The position numbers were made by a program, and so were the translations under genes. Below, piece by piece: positions 55,195-63,305 of a DNA stretch of 64,000 nt. The DNA is from Deinococcus sp. LM3 (GTDB taxonomy: Bacteria > Deinococcota > Deinococci > Deinococcales > Deinococcaceae). The notes under the pieces were generated by a model that searched no databases, was not told where the DNA came from, and worked only from the letters and a program-made list of their open reading frames with translations. The stretch spans positions 1,499,001-1,563,000 of the forward strand of contig NZ_MUFV01000001.1 of NCBI RefSeq assembly GCF_002017875.1, in the 5' to 3' direction. Every line of letters starts with the position of its first letter. Within the stretch, counting starts at the first letter, position 1.

Positions 55195-55707
55195 ATGACC
55201 GACGCGCCCCTCACGAACGACCGCCAGCGCACCTACACCTGGGCCGACACCGCCCCCGCCCTGGCCGCCCTGCGCACCCTCAGCGGCCTGGAATTCCTGC
55301 GCGCCATCGCCCGCGGCGACCTGCCCCCCTCGCCGGTCGGCATGACGCTCGGCATGGAACCCCTGCGCGAGGAGGACTTCACCGAAGGCCGCGCCGTGTT
55401 CCGCCTGAAACCACAGGAATTCCACTACAACCCCATCGGCAGCGTGCACGGCGGCGTGTTCGCCACTCTGCTCGACTCCGCGCTGGCCTGCGCCATCCAC
55501 ACCACGCTACCCGCCGGGGTGGGGTACACCACCCTGGAACTGAAATTCAACTGCGTCCGCCCCCTGATCGCCGGCGGCCCCGAAGTGCAGGCCGTCGGGC
55601 AGGTCGTCGCTGGCACCCGCCAGACCGCCATCGCCGAGGGCCGCATCGTGGACGACACCGGAAAACTGTACGCGCACGCCACGACCACCTGCCTGATCCT
55701 GCGGTAA
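55195..55707 (+). CDS. PaaI-family hotdog-fold thioesterase
   Basis: 170 residues. It hydrolyses an acyl- or aryl-CoA thioester. The hotdog pattern is HYNPIGSVHGGVFATLLDSALACA (about 81-104; the HGG loop and the following Asp form the active site), then TTLELKFNCVRPL and GRIVDDTGKLYAHATTTCLI. The length is about 30 residues more than PaaI because of an N-terminal extension. The CoA substrate is unknown. TATCCT 6 nt upstream supports the start. Confidence 0.88.
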   Translation: MTDAPLTNDRQRTYTWADTAPALAALRTLSGLEFLRAIARGDLPPSPVGMTLGMEPLREEDFTEGRAVFRLKPQEFHYNPIGSVHGGVFATLLDSALACAIHTTLPAGVGYTTLELKFNCVRPLIAGGPEVQAVGQVVAGTRQTAIAEGRIVDDTGKLYAHATTTCLILR

Positions 55708-55724
55708 AGCCCCGCCAGTGAACG

Positions 55725-56213
55725 TCAGCGGCCGTGCGGCGTGCGGTCCATCCAGGCGCTCAGGGCTTCCCCCACGTTCTCCGGGCCGACGACGACCACC
55801 GCCGCGCCTGCCTGGGCCGCTGCCGACGCGGCCGCGCACTCGCCCGCCGGGCCGCCCGCGCTGTCCGCGCCCGTCCAGGCGGGGAACTCGCCGCCCTCGC
55901 GGTACTCCACGCCGCCTGCGTCGTTCACCACGCGCTCCGGCACGCTGATCGCCGGGCCGCCTGACAGGGCCGACGGGGCCACCACGATCACGCCGCGCGG
56001 GTCCGCCTCGCGCAGCGCCGCCAGCAGCGGCGTCAGGCCGTCATGCACGACCAGCGTCACGCGGCCCTTGCCGTCCACGCCCGCCAGTTCCCCGGCCAGC
56101 CCACCCGCCAGCGAGGGCGGCGCGGCGACCAGCCACGCGTGCCCCCCCGCGCGACCCTCGAACAGGGCGAGGGCACTGCCGTACACGTCAGACCAGGTGC
56201 GGGTGTGTTGCAT
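55725..56213 (-). CDS. Hypothetical protein, 162 aa
   Basis: Start MQHTRTWSDVYG at 56213 is supported by TATGCT 7 nt upstream (56221-56226). Alternating alpha/beta pattern with hydrophobic strands (GHAWLVAAPPSLAG, GRVTLVVHDGLTPLLAAL, RGVIVVAPSAL, AAVVVVGPENVGEALSAWM) suggests a Rossmann-like fold, but no family motif is visible. No signal peptide. Confidence 0.75.
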   Translation of the reverse strand: MQHTRTWSDVYGSALALFEGRAGGHAWLVAAPPSLAGGLAGELAGVDGKGRVTLVVHDGLTPLLAALREADPRGVIVVAPSALSGGPAISVPERVVNDAGGVEYREGGEFPAWTGADSAGGPAGECAAASAAAQAGAAVVVVGPENVGEALSAWMDRTPHGR

Positions 56214-56327
56214 GACGCCCAGCATAGCGGGCGGGTGCCCGGCCTCACGAAAGGTCCGCAGCACCGCTGGGTTCGAGCAGGGTGGGCAGAAGCGAGTTGG
56301 GCTCCGGGTACGGCTGACCCTGAAAAC

Positions 56328-56390
56328 AAAAAATCCGTCCTGCGCGGACGGTGATAAGGAAAGAATAGCGCGGTATGCAGGGTGTGTCAA
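56328..56390 (-). promoter_or_regulatory. Promoter-terminator mini-unit D
   Basis: Minus strand: TTGACA (56385-56390), 17 bp including CTGCATACCGCGC, TATTCT (56362-56367), then CCGTCC-loop-GGACGG and TTTTTT. The predicted RNA is ~30 nt. It lies in the divergent gap between the 162-aa gene and the HerA-like gene. Confidence 0.62.
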
Positions 56391-56566
56391 CTTCTGCGGG
56401 CGGGTTGCGCAAATGGCGTGCTGGTGGGCATTTCCGGCAGTGGGGTATGCGCCGCTTGCATGCCGTTCCCGCCCCCTGGCCCGCAGGCCCACGCCGGGGG
56501 GGCTGGTGCGGACCGGCGGGCGGGGTGTTTATGCTGGGTTCATCACACAGCTGGGCCGGAGGTCAG

Positions 56567-58978
56567 ATGCAGGATTACGAGAAGCTGGGCGCGTTCTACC
56601 TGGGCAGGACGGTCGACCCGAACACGAATCAACCGACGGATGAACTGCTGCTGTACGACAGCGCGGACCTGACCACGCACGCCGTGATCATCGGCATGAC
56701 CGGCAGCGGCAAGACGGGCCTGGGCCTGAGCCTGATCGAGGAGGCCCTGATGGACGGCGTGCCGGTCCTGGCGGTCGATCCGAAGGGGGATCTGGGGAAC
56801 CTGCTGCTGACCTTCCCGGATCTCGCGCCGGGCGATTTCCGCCCGTGGGTGGACGAGGCGGAGGCCGCGCGGGCGGGTGTGTCGGCCGATGATCTGGCGG
56901 CGCAGAAGTCGGCGTTGTGGCACAAGGGGCTGGGCGAGTGGGGCCAGAGTGGAGAGCGGATCCGGACGCTGCGGGAGAAGGCGGATTTCGCGGTGTACAC
57001 GCCGGGCGGCAGCGCGGGCCTGCCGGTCAGCGTCCTGAAGGGCTTCGACGCGCCGCCCCCCGAGATCATGGACGACGCGGACGCCCTGCGTGAGCGCATT
57101 CAGGGCACCGTGACGGGCCTGCTGGGCCTGCTGGGTCTGAGTGCCGATCCCATGCGCTCGCGCGAGCACGTGCTGCTGTCGAACCTGCTGGGGCACGCGT
57201 GGGGCGAGGGGCAGTCGCTGGACATGGGCGGCCTGATCGCCGGGATTCAGGCGCCGCCCTTCGCGCAGATCGGCGTGATGCCGGTGGACGCCTTCTACCC
57301 GCCGAAGGAGCGCTTCGAGCTGGCCATGAGCCTGAACAACCTGCTGGCCTCGCCGGGCTTCGCCGCGTGGACGCAGGGCGAGCCGCTGGACGTGGGCCGG
57401 TTCCTGTTCACGCCGGAAGGGAAACCGCGCGTGTCGGTCATGAGCATCGCGCACCTGGGGGACGCCGAACGCATGTTCTTCGTGTCGATGCTCCTGAACG
57501 CCACCCTCGCGTGGATGCGCACGCAGTCCGGCACGAGCTCCCTGCGGGCCGTGCTGTACATGGACGAGATCGCCGGGTACTTCCCGCCGAACGGGAACCC
57601 GCCCAGCAAGCCGCCCATGCTGACCCTGCTGAAGCAGGCGCGGGCCTTCGGGCTGGGCGTCGTGCTGTCCACGCAGAACCCCGTGGACCTCGATTACAAG
57701 GGCCTGAGCAACACCGGCACCTGGATGATCGGCCGCCTCCAGACCGACAACGACAAGGCCCGCGTGCTGGAGGCGCTGCAGGGCGCGACCAGCGGCCTGA
57801 ACGCCCTGACCCGCGAGCAGCTGGACGCCCTGCTGTCCGGCCTGGGCAAGCGCGTGTTCCTGATGCACAACGTCCACGAGGCCCGCCCCACACTGTTCAC
57901 CACCCGCTGGACCATGAGTTACCTCGCCGGGCCGATCACCGGCACGCAGATCCGGCGACTGATGGGGGAGAGGAAGGCGGATGGCGGAAGGCAGAAGGCA
58001 GATGGCCCGGCTGGGGTTTCGTCTTCGGCCATCAGCCTTCCGCCATCCGCGCCGGCAAAACCCGTGGTTCCGCCCGGCATCACCGAGGTCTTCGTGCCTA
58101 CCGGCGCGCCGGACGTGCAGTACCACGCGCGGTTGCTGGCGGTCGCGCAGGTGCGGTACGCCTCGGTGAAGTACCGCGTGGACGTGGCGGGCGTGCTGCC
58201 GCTGGTGGTGGACGTGACGGACGGCCCCATTCCCGTCACCTGGGACGGAGCGACCGACCTGCCCATCGATCCGAACACGCTGGAGCAGTCGGGCGTGGAC
58301 GGCGCGACCTTCTCGGACGTGCCGGCGGCGCTGCTGAACGCGAAGAACCACGCGCGCTGGGCGAAGGAGGCTGCGAAGTTCGTGGCGGGCAGCCGACCCC
58401 TGACGCTGTGGCAGGAGCCGGGCAGCGGCCTGATCAGCGCGCCGGGCGAGGCCGAGGGGGACTTCCGGGCGCGGGCCAGTCTGGCCGGGCGGGAAGCCAG
58501 GGACGCCGCCGTGCAGAAACTCCGCGCGAAGTACGCTCCGAAAGTCACGGCCCTTCAGGACCGCCTGGCGCGCGCGCAGGGGAAGGTGCAGCAGCAGCAG
58601 GCGCAGGCGCAGCAGGCCGGGTTGCAGGCCGCCATGAGCGTCGGTGTGGGCGTGCTGGGCGCGCTGTTCGGCGGCGGGCGCAAGACGACCGCGCTGCGCA
58701 GCGGCGTGTCCGGCATGGGCCGCTCCATGCGCGAGGGGCAGGACGTGCAGGCCGCGCAGACCGAACTGGCGCAGGTCGCGGCGCAACTGCAGGAGTTGCA
58801 GGCGCAGGTGCAGTCCGAGGTGGACGCCCTGACCCTGACCGCCAGCAGCGACCTCGTGCAGGTGGATGTGAAAGCGAAGAGTACCGACGTGACTGTGCCG
58901 CTGGTGGCCCTGGCGTGGCTGCCGTACACCCGCGCGGCCAGCGGCCTGCTGACCCCCGCGTGGGACGCGCCCACCTGA
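56567..58978 (+). CDS. HerA-like ATP-binding protein with C-terminal coiled coil
   Basis: 803 residues from the ATG at 56567, with GGAGG 5 nt upstream. HerA/DUF87-type P-loop: VIIGMTGSGKTGLGLSLIEE (Walker A near 43-50), AVDPKGDLGNLLLTFPDL, Walker B VLYMDEIAGYFPP (near 330) and VLSTQNPVDLDYKGLSNTGT (sensor region). After about residue 465 a repeat-derived insert appears, then a domain ending in a coiled coil (about 660-760) and a GGGRKTTALRSGVSGMG stretch. HerA proteins translocate DNA, often with a nuclease; no nurA gene is adjacent. Role likely in DNA processing or conflict. Confidence 0.82.
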   Translation: MQDYEKLGAFYLGRTVDPNTNQPTDELLLYDSADLTTHAVIIGMTGSGKTGLGLSLIEEALMDGVPVLAVDPKGDLGNLLLTFPDLAPGDFRPWVDEAEAARAGVSADDLAAQKSALWHKGLGEWGQSGERIRTLREKADFAVYTPGGSAGLPVSVLKGFDAPPPEIMDDADALRERIQGTVTGLLGLLGLSADPMRSREHVLLSNLLGHAWGEGQSLDMGGLIAGIQAPPFAQIGVMPVDAFYPPKERFELAMSLNNLLASPGFAAWTQGEPLDVGRFLFTPEGKPRVSVMSIAHLGDAERMFFVSMLLNATLAWMRTQSGTSSLRAVLYMDEIAGYFPPNGNPPSKPPMLTLLKQARAFGLGVVLSTQNPVDLDYKGLSNTGTWMIGRLQTDNDKARVLEALQGATSGLNALTREQLDALLSGLGKRVFLMHNVHEARPTLFTTRWTMSYLAGPITGTQIRRLMGERKADGGRQKADGPAGVSSSAISLPPSAPAKPVVPPGITEVFVPTGAPDVQYHARLLAVAQVRYASVKYRVDVAGVLPLVVDVTDGPIPVTWDGATDLPIDPNTLEQSGVDGATFSDVPAALLNAKNHARWAKEAAKFVAGSRPLTLWQEPGSGLISAPGEAEGDFRARASLAGREARDAAVQKLRAKYAPKVTALQDRLARAQGKVQQQQAQAQQAGLQAAMSVGVGVLGALFGGGRKTTALRSGVSGMGRSMREGQDVQAAQTELAQVAAQLQELQAQVQSEVDALTLTASSDLVQVDVKAKSTDVTVPLVALAWLPYTRAASGLLTPAWDAPT
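57972..58050. repeat. Heptamer-type inverted repeat inside the HerA-like gene
   Basis: GGCGGATGGCGGAAGGCAG-type units (57972-58006) face complementary CCATCAGCC / CCGCCATCC units (58028-58050). It encodes a low-complexity linker (residues about 468-496) between the ATPase core and the C-terminal domains, kept in frame. Confidence 0.8.
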
Positions 58979-59052
58979 GCGACACCTGAACCGTAGGGTC
59001 GCGGCCTCCCGGCAGGTGGGGGAGGCCGCGACCGCCCCGCCGGGGCAGACAT

Positions 59053-59156
59053 AAAAAATCCGCCTTCCCAGGCGGCTGTTTCGGTGGTCTTGCTTGACTG
59101 CGAGGCATTTCCTCGATTGATAAGTTCAATATAGCCCGGTATGCACCCCGGGTCAA
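59053..59156 (-). promoter_or_regulatory. Promoter-terminator mini-unit E, with an extra hairpin
   Basis: Minus strand: TTGACC (59151-59156), 17 bp including GTGCATACCGGGC, TATATT (59128-59133), then about 50 nt holding the hairpin CGAGG-AAATG-CCTCG, then CCGCC-loop-GGCGG and TTTTTT (59053-59058). The predicted RNA is ~70 nt, the longest of the family, and shares TATCAATCGA with unit A. It lies between the HerA-like gene and the first of two MITE copies. Confidence 0.6.
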
Positions 59157-59230
59157 GTTCAACCGGCAGCCCGGAAAAATCCGCTGCTGGACGGCATTCC
59201 TGGCGCGGGAGCGCGGCGGGGTATGCATCA

Positions 59231-59364
59231 TACGGATTCCGTTTGTTTCGCCGACAACCCGGAACATCGCCGGGTTGCCAGCTCCACGTCCGGAACCCGT
59301 TTTTCTCCCACTCGCATCCGCTCGGATTGAACGGTCTTTGCAGCCCATTCAATCGGAGTCCGTA
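59231..59364. repeat. MITE-like palindromic repeat, copy 4
   Basis: 134 bp between TCA triplets (59228-59230 and 59365-59367). Ends are TACGGATTCCG and CGGAGTCCGTA. It is in direct tandem with copy 5, sharing the middle TCA. Confidence 0.92.
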
Positions 59365-59367
59365 TCA

Positions 59368-59499
59368 TACGGATTCCGTTTGTTTCGTTTACAGATCGGA
59401 ACACCACCGATCTGTCAACTCCACGTCCGGAACCCGCTTCGCCCCTACTCGCTCCGCTCGGATTGCACGGCTTTGCAAGCCATTCAATCGGAGTCCGTA
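59368..59499. repeat. MITE-like palindromic repeat, copy 5
   Basis: 132 bp between TCA (59365-59367) and TCA (59500-59502). The last triplet is the complement of the TGA stop of the AEC transporter gene. The internal stem differs from copy 4 (ACAGATCGG...CCGATCTGT in place of CAACCCGG...CCGGGTTG), a compensated change that keeps the pairing. Confidence 0.92.
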
Positions 59500-60429
59500 T
59501 CAGCCCAGGCGGGGCAGCAGGGCCACCACGCCCGCGATCGTCACGACGCTGCCCAGCGTGCTGAGTAGCACCACGCCCGCCACCGTGTCCGTGTCCCCGT
59601 CGTACTCGCGGGCGATCAGCAGAGCGTTCACGGCGGTCGGCATGCTGGCCGACAGGATCAGCACCGCCAGCGACTCGCCCCGCAGGCCGCACAGCGCACC
59701 CACACCCAGCCCCAGCAGCGGCCCCCCGATCAGCCGCGCCGCCGCCGCCAGCCACAGCCGCCCGTGCAGGTGCGGCCAGCCGCCCGCCCCGAGTTGCAGG
59801 CCCAGCGACAGCAGCACCAGCGGCAGCGTCGCCTGGGCCAGCAGCGACACGCCGCGCGACAGGCCCTGCGGGAGCGTCACGTCCAGCGCCCGCAGCAGCA
59901 GCGCCGCCGCCGCCACCCACACGGTCGGCAGGCGCAGCACCGCGCCCAGCGCTCCCCGCCACCCGCCGCCCCCGGCATCGCCCCGCGTGCCGCTGCCGAA
60001 CAGGGCCGGGCCGACCACGTACATCGCCACGATGGACACCAGAAACACCACGGTCGCCCGCTCGAAACCCGCCTGCCCGAACGCGAACAGCGCCATCGGC
60101 AGCCCCATGTTCCCGCTGTTCCAGATGCCCACGCTGGCGCTCAGGGCGCGCCGCTCGCTCCCTGGGCGGCCCAGTCCGCACAACCAGCCCAGCAGCAGCG
60201 ACGCCGCCATGACCAGCAGGTACGCCGCGCCCAGCTGCGCGGCCTCGGCGGCGCGGACCGGGGTGCGCAGGATCACGTCCAGCACCAGCGCCGGAATCAG
60301 CAGGTACATGGTCAGCCGCGCCACCGTGCCCTGATCCACCGGCATCCGCCACGACAGCAGCGCGCCCAGGCCTGCCACCAGCATGACCGGCAGCAGCACG
60401 TTCCCCAGCGCCTGAAGCATGCCTGACAT
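59500..60429 (-). CDS. AEC-family (auxin efflux carrier-like) transporter
   Basis: 309 residues, about ten hydrophobic segments along the whole length (starting VLLPVMLVAGLGALLSW). Family marks are LTMYLLIPALVLDVIL in helix 2, SVGIWNSGNMGLPMALF (about 100-116) and ILSASMPTAVNALLIAREYD (about 254-273, with the family's Met-Pro turn). Members export or import small organic acids or malate; the substrate is not known. The start could be the ATG at 60429 or 60420. The stop codon coincides with the MITE boundary. Confidence 0.88.
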   Translation of the reverse strand: MSGMLQALGNVLLPVMLVAGLGALLSWRMPVDQGTVARLTMYLLIPALVLDVILRTPVRAAEAAQLGAAYLLVMAASLLLGWLCGLGRPGSERRALSASVGIWNSGNMGLPMALFAFGQAGFERATVVFLVSIVAMYVVGPALFGSGTRGDAGGGGWRGALGAVLRLPTVWVAAAALLLRALDVTLPQGLSRGVSLLAQATLPLVLLSLGLQLGAGGWPHLHGRLWLAAAARLIGGPLLGLGVGALCGLRGESLAVLILSASMPTAVNALLIAREYDGDTDTVAGVVLLSTLGSVVTIAGVVALLPRLG

Positions 60430-60506
60430 CCTCGCACGGCCCGGCCCGCCCGTGCCGCGCAGCTGCGTGGGCCGTCAGGGCGGGGCAACACAGGGTGGGG
60501 TCAAAC

Positions 60507-60569
60507 AAAAAATCCGCCCTTCTCGGACGGTGATGCATTCAATATACCCCGGTATGCACGCCCGGTCAA
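60507..60569 (-). promoter_or_regulatory. Promoter-terminator mini-unit F
   Basis: Minus strand: TTGACC (60564-60569), 17 bp including GTGCATACCGGGG, TATATT (60541-60546), then CCGTCC-loop-GGGCGG (one G-U pair) and TTTTTT. The predicted RNA is ~30 nt. It lies 78 bp upstream of the AEC transporter start on the same strand. The remainder of the gap to rpmF has a lone TGCATACCGCGC (60661-60672), possibly a decayed unit. Confidence 0.62.
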
Positions 60570-60680
60570 GCCTCCGCAGGCAGACTGCGAGCAGCCCGGA
60601 GAAAGCGCGGCTGGCATGGCGTTTTCCGGATTGCGGTCGGACGGGCAGGCCTGCGGGGAGTGCATACCGCGCGCCGGGTA

Positions 60681-60712
60681 GAAAAGAACAACGCCCTCCG
60701 CAGGGGAGGGCG
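60681..60712 (-). terminator. Terminator of rpmF
   Basis: CGCCCTCC (60692-60699) pairs with GGAGGGCG (60705-60712); on the minus strand TTGTTCTTTTC follows, 20 bp after the rpmF stop. Confidence 0.8.
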
Positions 60713-60732
60713 CATGTTCCGTGTGGCGCGTC

Positions 60733-60915
<183 letters not shown>

Positions 60916-60977
60916 GATTTTTCTCCTGGGCCGCACGGCGTTTCTCGCCGGGGCGCGATTCTCTGCCCACAACGAAC

Positions 60978-61008
<31 letters not shown>

Positions 61009-61194
61009 AGCGCCTCCCCACGCTGCCAATGCACCCCACCGCCCACGGCCGGGCGGCAGCCTGCGCGGCGTGTGAAGCGGCCTGTCGTCTGCTCTGCCAC
61101 CCGCACCGCCCCCCTCTGCCCGGCCCGCTTTCTCCCGGCGCGCGACCCGGACAGCACCGGCCCGCGCCGCCGACTCCTCCGGTACAGTTGACGG

Positions 61195-61845
61195 GTGCAT
61201 GAACTGCAGTGGACTCCGATCACGCTGGCCACGGGCCTGCACGCCCTGGACCTGATCGGCGTGCTGGCCTTCGCGCTGTCCGGGGCGCTGCTGGGCGTCC
61301 GCAAACGCTTCGACCTGTTCGGGGTGCTGGTGCTGGGCTGCGTGACCGCCGTGGGCGGAGGCGCGATCCGCGACACGCTGACCGGGCAGACCCCGCCGCT
61401 GTTCCTGCGGGACGAGACGTACCTGTGGGCGGCCCTGGCCGGCGCGGCGCTGGCCTTCGCGTTCGGGGAGCGGCTGGCGCGGTTCGAACGGACCCTCAGC
61501 GTGTTCGACACCGCCGGACTGGCCCTGTTCGCGGCGTCCGGCGCGATCGGCGCGATCAACATCGGGCTGGGGCCGCTGGGCGTGGTGTTCGCCGGGATGC
61601 TCTCCGGGGTGGGCGGCGGGATCATCCGCGACCTGATCGCCAACGAGGTCCCGGAAGTCATGTACCGCCGCGACCAGCTGTACGCCACCGCCGCCGCCGC
61701 CGGGGCGCTGACCGTGTGGCTGCTGCACGCGCACGTCACGCCGTTTCAGGCGCAGTTCGCGGGCGCAGCCGTGGTCGTCGCGCTGCGCTGGCTGTCCCGG
61801 CGCGGCTGGGTGAAACTCCCGGTGCGCCGCCTGCCCGGAGCCTGA
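61195..61845 (+). CDS. TRIC-type (UPF0126/YadS) cation channel
   Basis: 216 residues from a GTG at 61195, exactly 6 nt after TACAGT, so leaderless. Seven hydrophobic helices in two repeats, each with the glycine-rich metal/ion motif: GGGAIRDTLTG (about 56-66) and GGGIIRDLIANEVP (about 140-153). Bacterial TRIC proteins form trimeric monovalent cation channels. Physiological role unknown here. Confidence 0.9.
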   Translation: MHELQWTPITLATGLHALDLIGVLAFALSGALLGVRKRFDLFGVLVLGCVTAVGGGAIRDTLTGQTPPLFLRDETYLWAALAGAALAFAFGERLARFERTLSVFDTAGLALFAASGAIGAINIGLGPLGVVFAGMLSGVGGGIIRDLIANEVPEVMYRRDQLYATAAAAGALTVWLLHAHVTPFQAQFAGAAVVVALRWLSRRGWVKLPVRRLPGA

Positions 61846-61930
61846 ACCCACCCGCACGGCAGGCCAGTGGTTATCACAGGTAAGGCTTCCCACCGTCCGG
61901 CGCCCGCCGGGACTGGTACAACCTCAAGGC

Positions 61931-63268
61931 ATGATCCATGACTCCCGCGTGCAGGTCCTGCGGCCCGGCACGCCCCGCCGCCAGGGGTTCGTGCTGCTGT
62001 GGGTGCAGGCCACCGTCCGCACCCGCGACAACCACGCCCTGGAGTACGGGGTGCGCGAGGCCAACCGCCTGAACCTGCCCCTGGTGGCCGTGTTCGGCCT
62101 GACGCCCGGCTACCCGGAGGCGAACGCCCGCCACTACGCGTACCTGCTGGAGGGCCTGCGCGACCTGCGCGTGAACCTCGCTGCGCGCGGCATTCCGCTG
62201 CGCGTCACGCTGGGCGACCCGCCCGCTGCGGTCCTGGCGGCGGCCGGGGGCGCGGCGCTCGTCGTGACCGACGTGGGCTACACCCGCATCCAGCGCGAGT
62301 GGCGCGGGTGGCTGGCCGACCGGCTGGACGTACCGCTCATGCAGGTGGAATCCGAGGCCCTCATTCCTGTGGGCGTGGTCAGCGGCAAGCAGGAGTACGC
62401 GGCGCGCACCATCCGCCCGAAGATCCACCGGCTGTGGCACGACTATCTCGTCCCGCTGGACGCCCACGACCTGAGAAAGCAGACGCGCGACTGGGAGGCG
62501 GGCGAGGACGTCAGCGACCCTGCCGCCCTCCTGAAGACCCTGCCCATCGACCACAGCGTGCCCCCCGGCGACGAGGAAGGCGGCGAGAACGCCGCACACG
62601 ACCTGCTTGAGGACTTCATCACCCGCAAACTCGACACCTACGACACCCGCCGCAACGACCCCACCGTGGACGGCAGCAGCCGCCTGAGCGCCCACCTGCA
62701 CTACGGGCAACTCTCGCCCCTGAGCGCCGCCATCGCCGCCCGCGAACACGGCGGCCCCGGCGCGGACGCCTTCCTGGAAGAACTGATCGTGCGGCGCGAA
62801 CTCAGCTTCAACTACACCACCTACAACCCCCACTACGACCGCTACGAGGGCCTGCCCAGCTGGGCACGCGCCACCCTGGCGGAACACGCCGGGGACCGCC
62901 GCGAATACACCTACACCCGCGCCGAACTGGACGGGGCACAGACGCATGACCCGTACTGGAACGCCGCGCAACGACAGATGACCCGCACCGGCCGCATGCA
63001 CAACTACATGCGCATGTACTGGGGCAAGAAAATCCTCGAATGGACCCCCACCCCCCAGCAGGCGTACACCGAGATGCTGTGGCTGAACAACCGCCACGAA
63101 CAGGACGGCCGCGACCCGAACAGTTACGCCGGCATCGGCTGGGTCCTGGGCCTGCACGACCGCCCCTGGACGCGCCGCCCCATCTTCGGCACCGTCCGCT
63201 ACATGAACGCCGGCGGCCTGAAACGCAAATTCGATATCGACCGCTACGCCCGGCAGTGGGCGGAGTAG
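61931..63268 (+). CDS. phr: Class II CPD photolyase
   Basis: Flavin enzyme splitting UV-induced cyclobutane pyrimidine dimers with blue light. 445 residues. Antenna-domain start FVLLWVQATVRTRDNHALEYG, then PKIHRLWHDYL. Class II marks in the FAD domain are FLEELIVRRELSFNYTTYNP (about 280-299), GRMHNYMRMYWGKKILEW (about 353-370) and DGRDPNSYAGIGWVLGLHDR. These are the photolyase class II pattern, not class I or cryptochrome. A -10-like TACAAC lies 8 nt before the ATG. Confidence 0.93.
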   Translation: MIHDSRVQVLRPGTPRRQGFVLLWVQATVRTRDNHALEYGVREANRLNLPLVAVFGLTPGYPEANARHYAYLLEGLRDLRVNLAARGIPLRVTLGDPPAAVLAAAGGAALVVTDVGYTRIQREWRGWLADRLDVPLMQVESEALIPVGVVSGKQEYAARTIRPKIHRLWHDYLVPLDAHDLRKQTRDWEAGEDVSDPAALLKTLPIDHSVPPGDEEGGENAAHDLLEDFITRKLDTYDTRRNDPTVDGSSRLSAHLHYGQLSPLSAAIAAREHGGPGADAFLEELIVRRELSFNYTTYNPHYDRYEGLPSWARATLAEHAGDRREYTYTRAELDGAQTHDPYWNAAQRQMTRTGRMHNYMRMYWGKKILEWTPTPQQAYTEMLWLNNRHEQDGRDPNSYAGIGWVLGLHDRPWTRRPIFGTVRYMNAGGLKRKFDIDRYARQWAE

Positions 63269-63305
63269 GGGAGACCTCAGCCCGCGCAGCCGCTAGAGTC
63301 CGCTT

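Noticed and set aside
60661..60672. Seventh promoter-terminator unit
   Set aside because: Only the TGCATACCGCGC core is present; no -35, -10 or forward terminator could be lined up.
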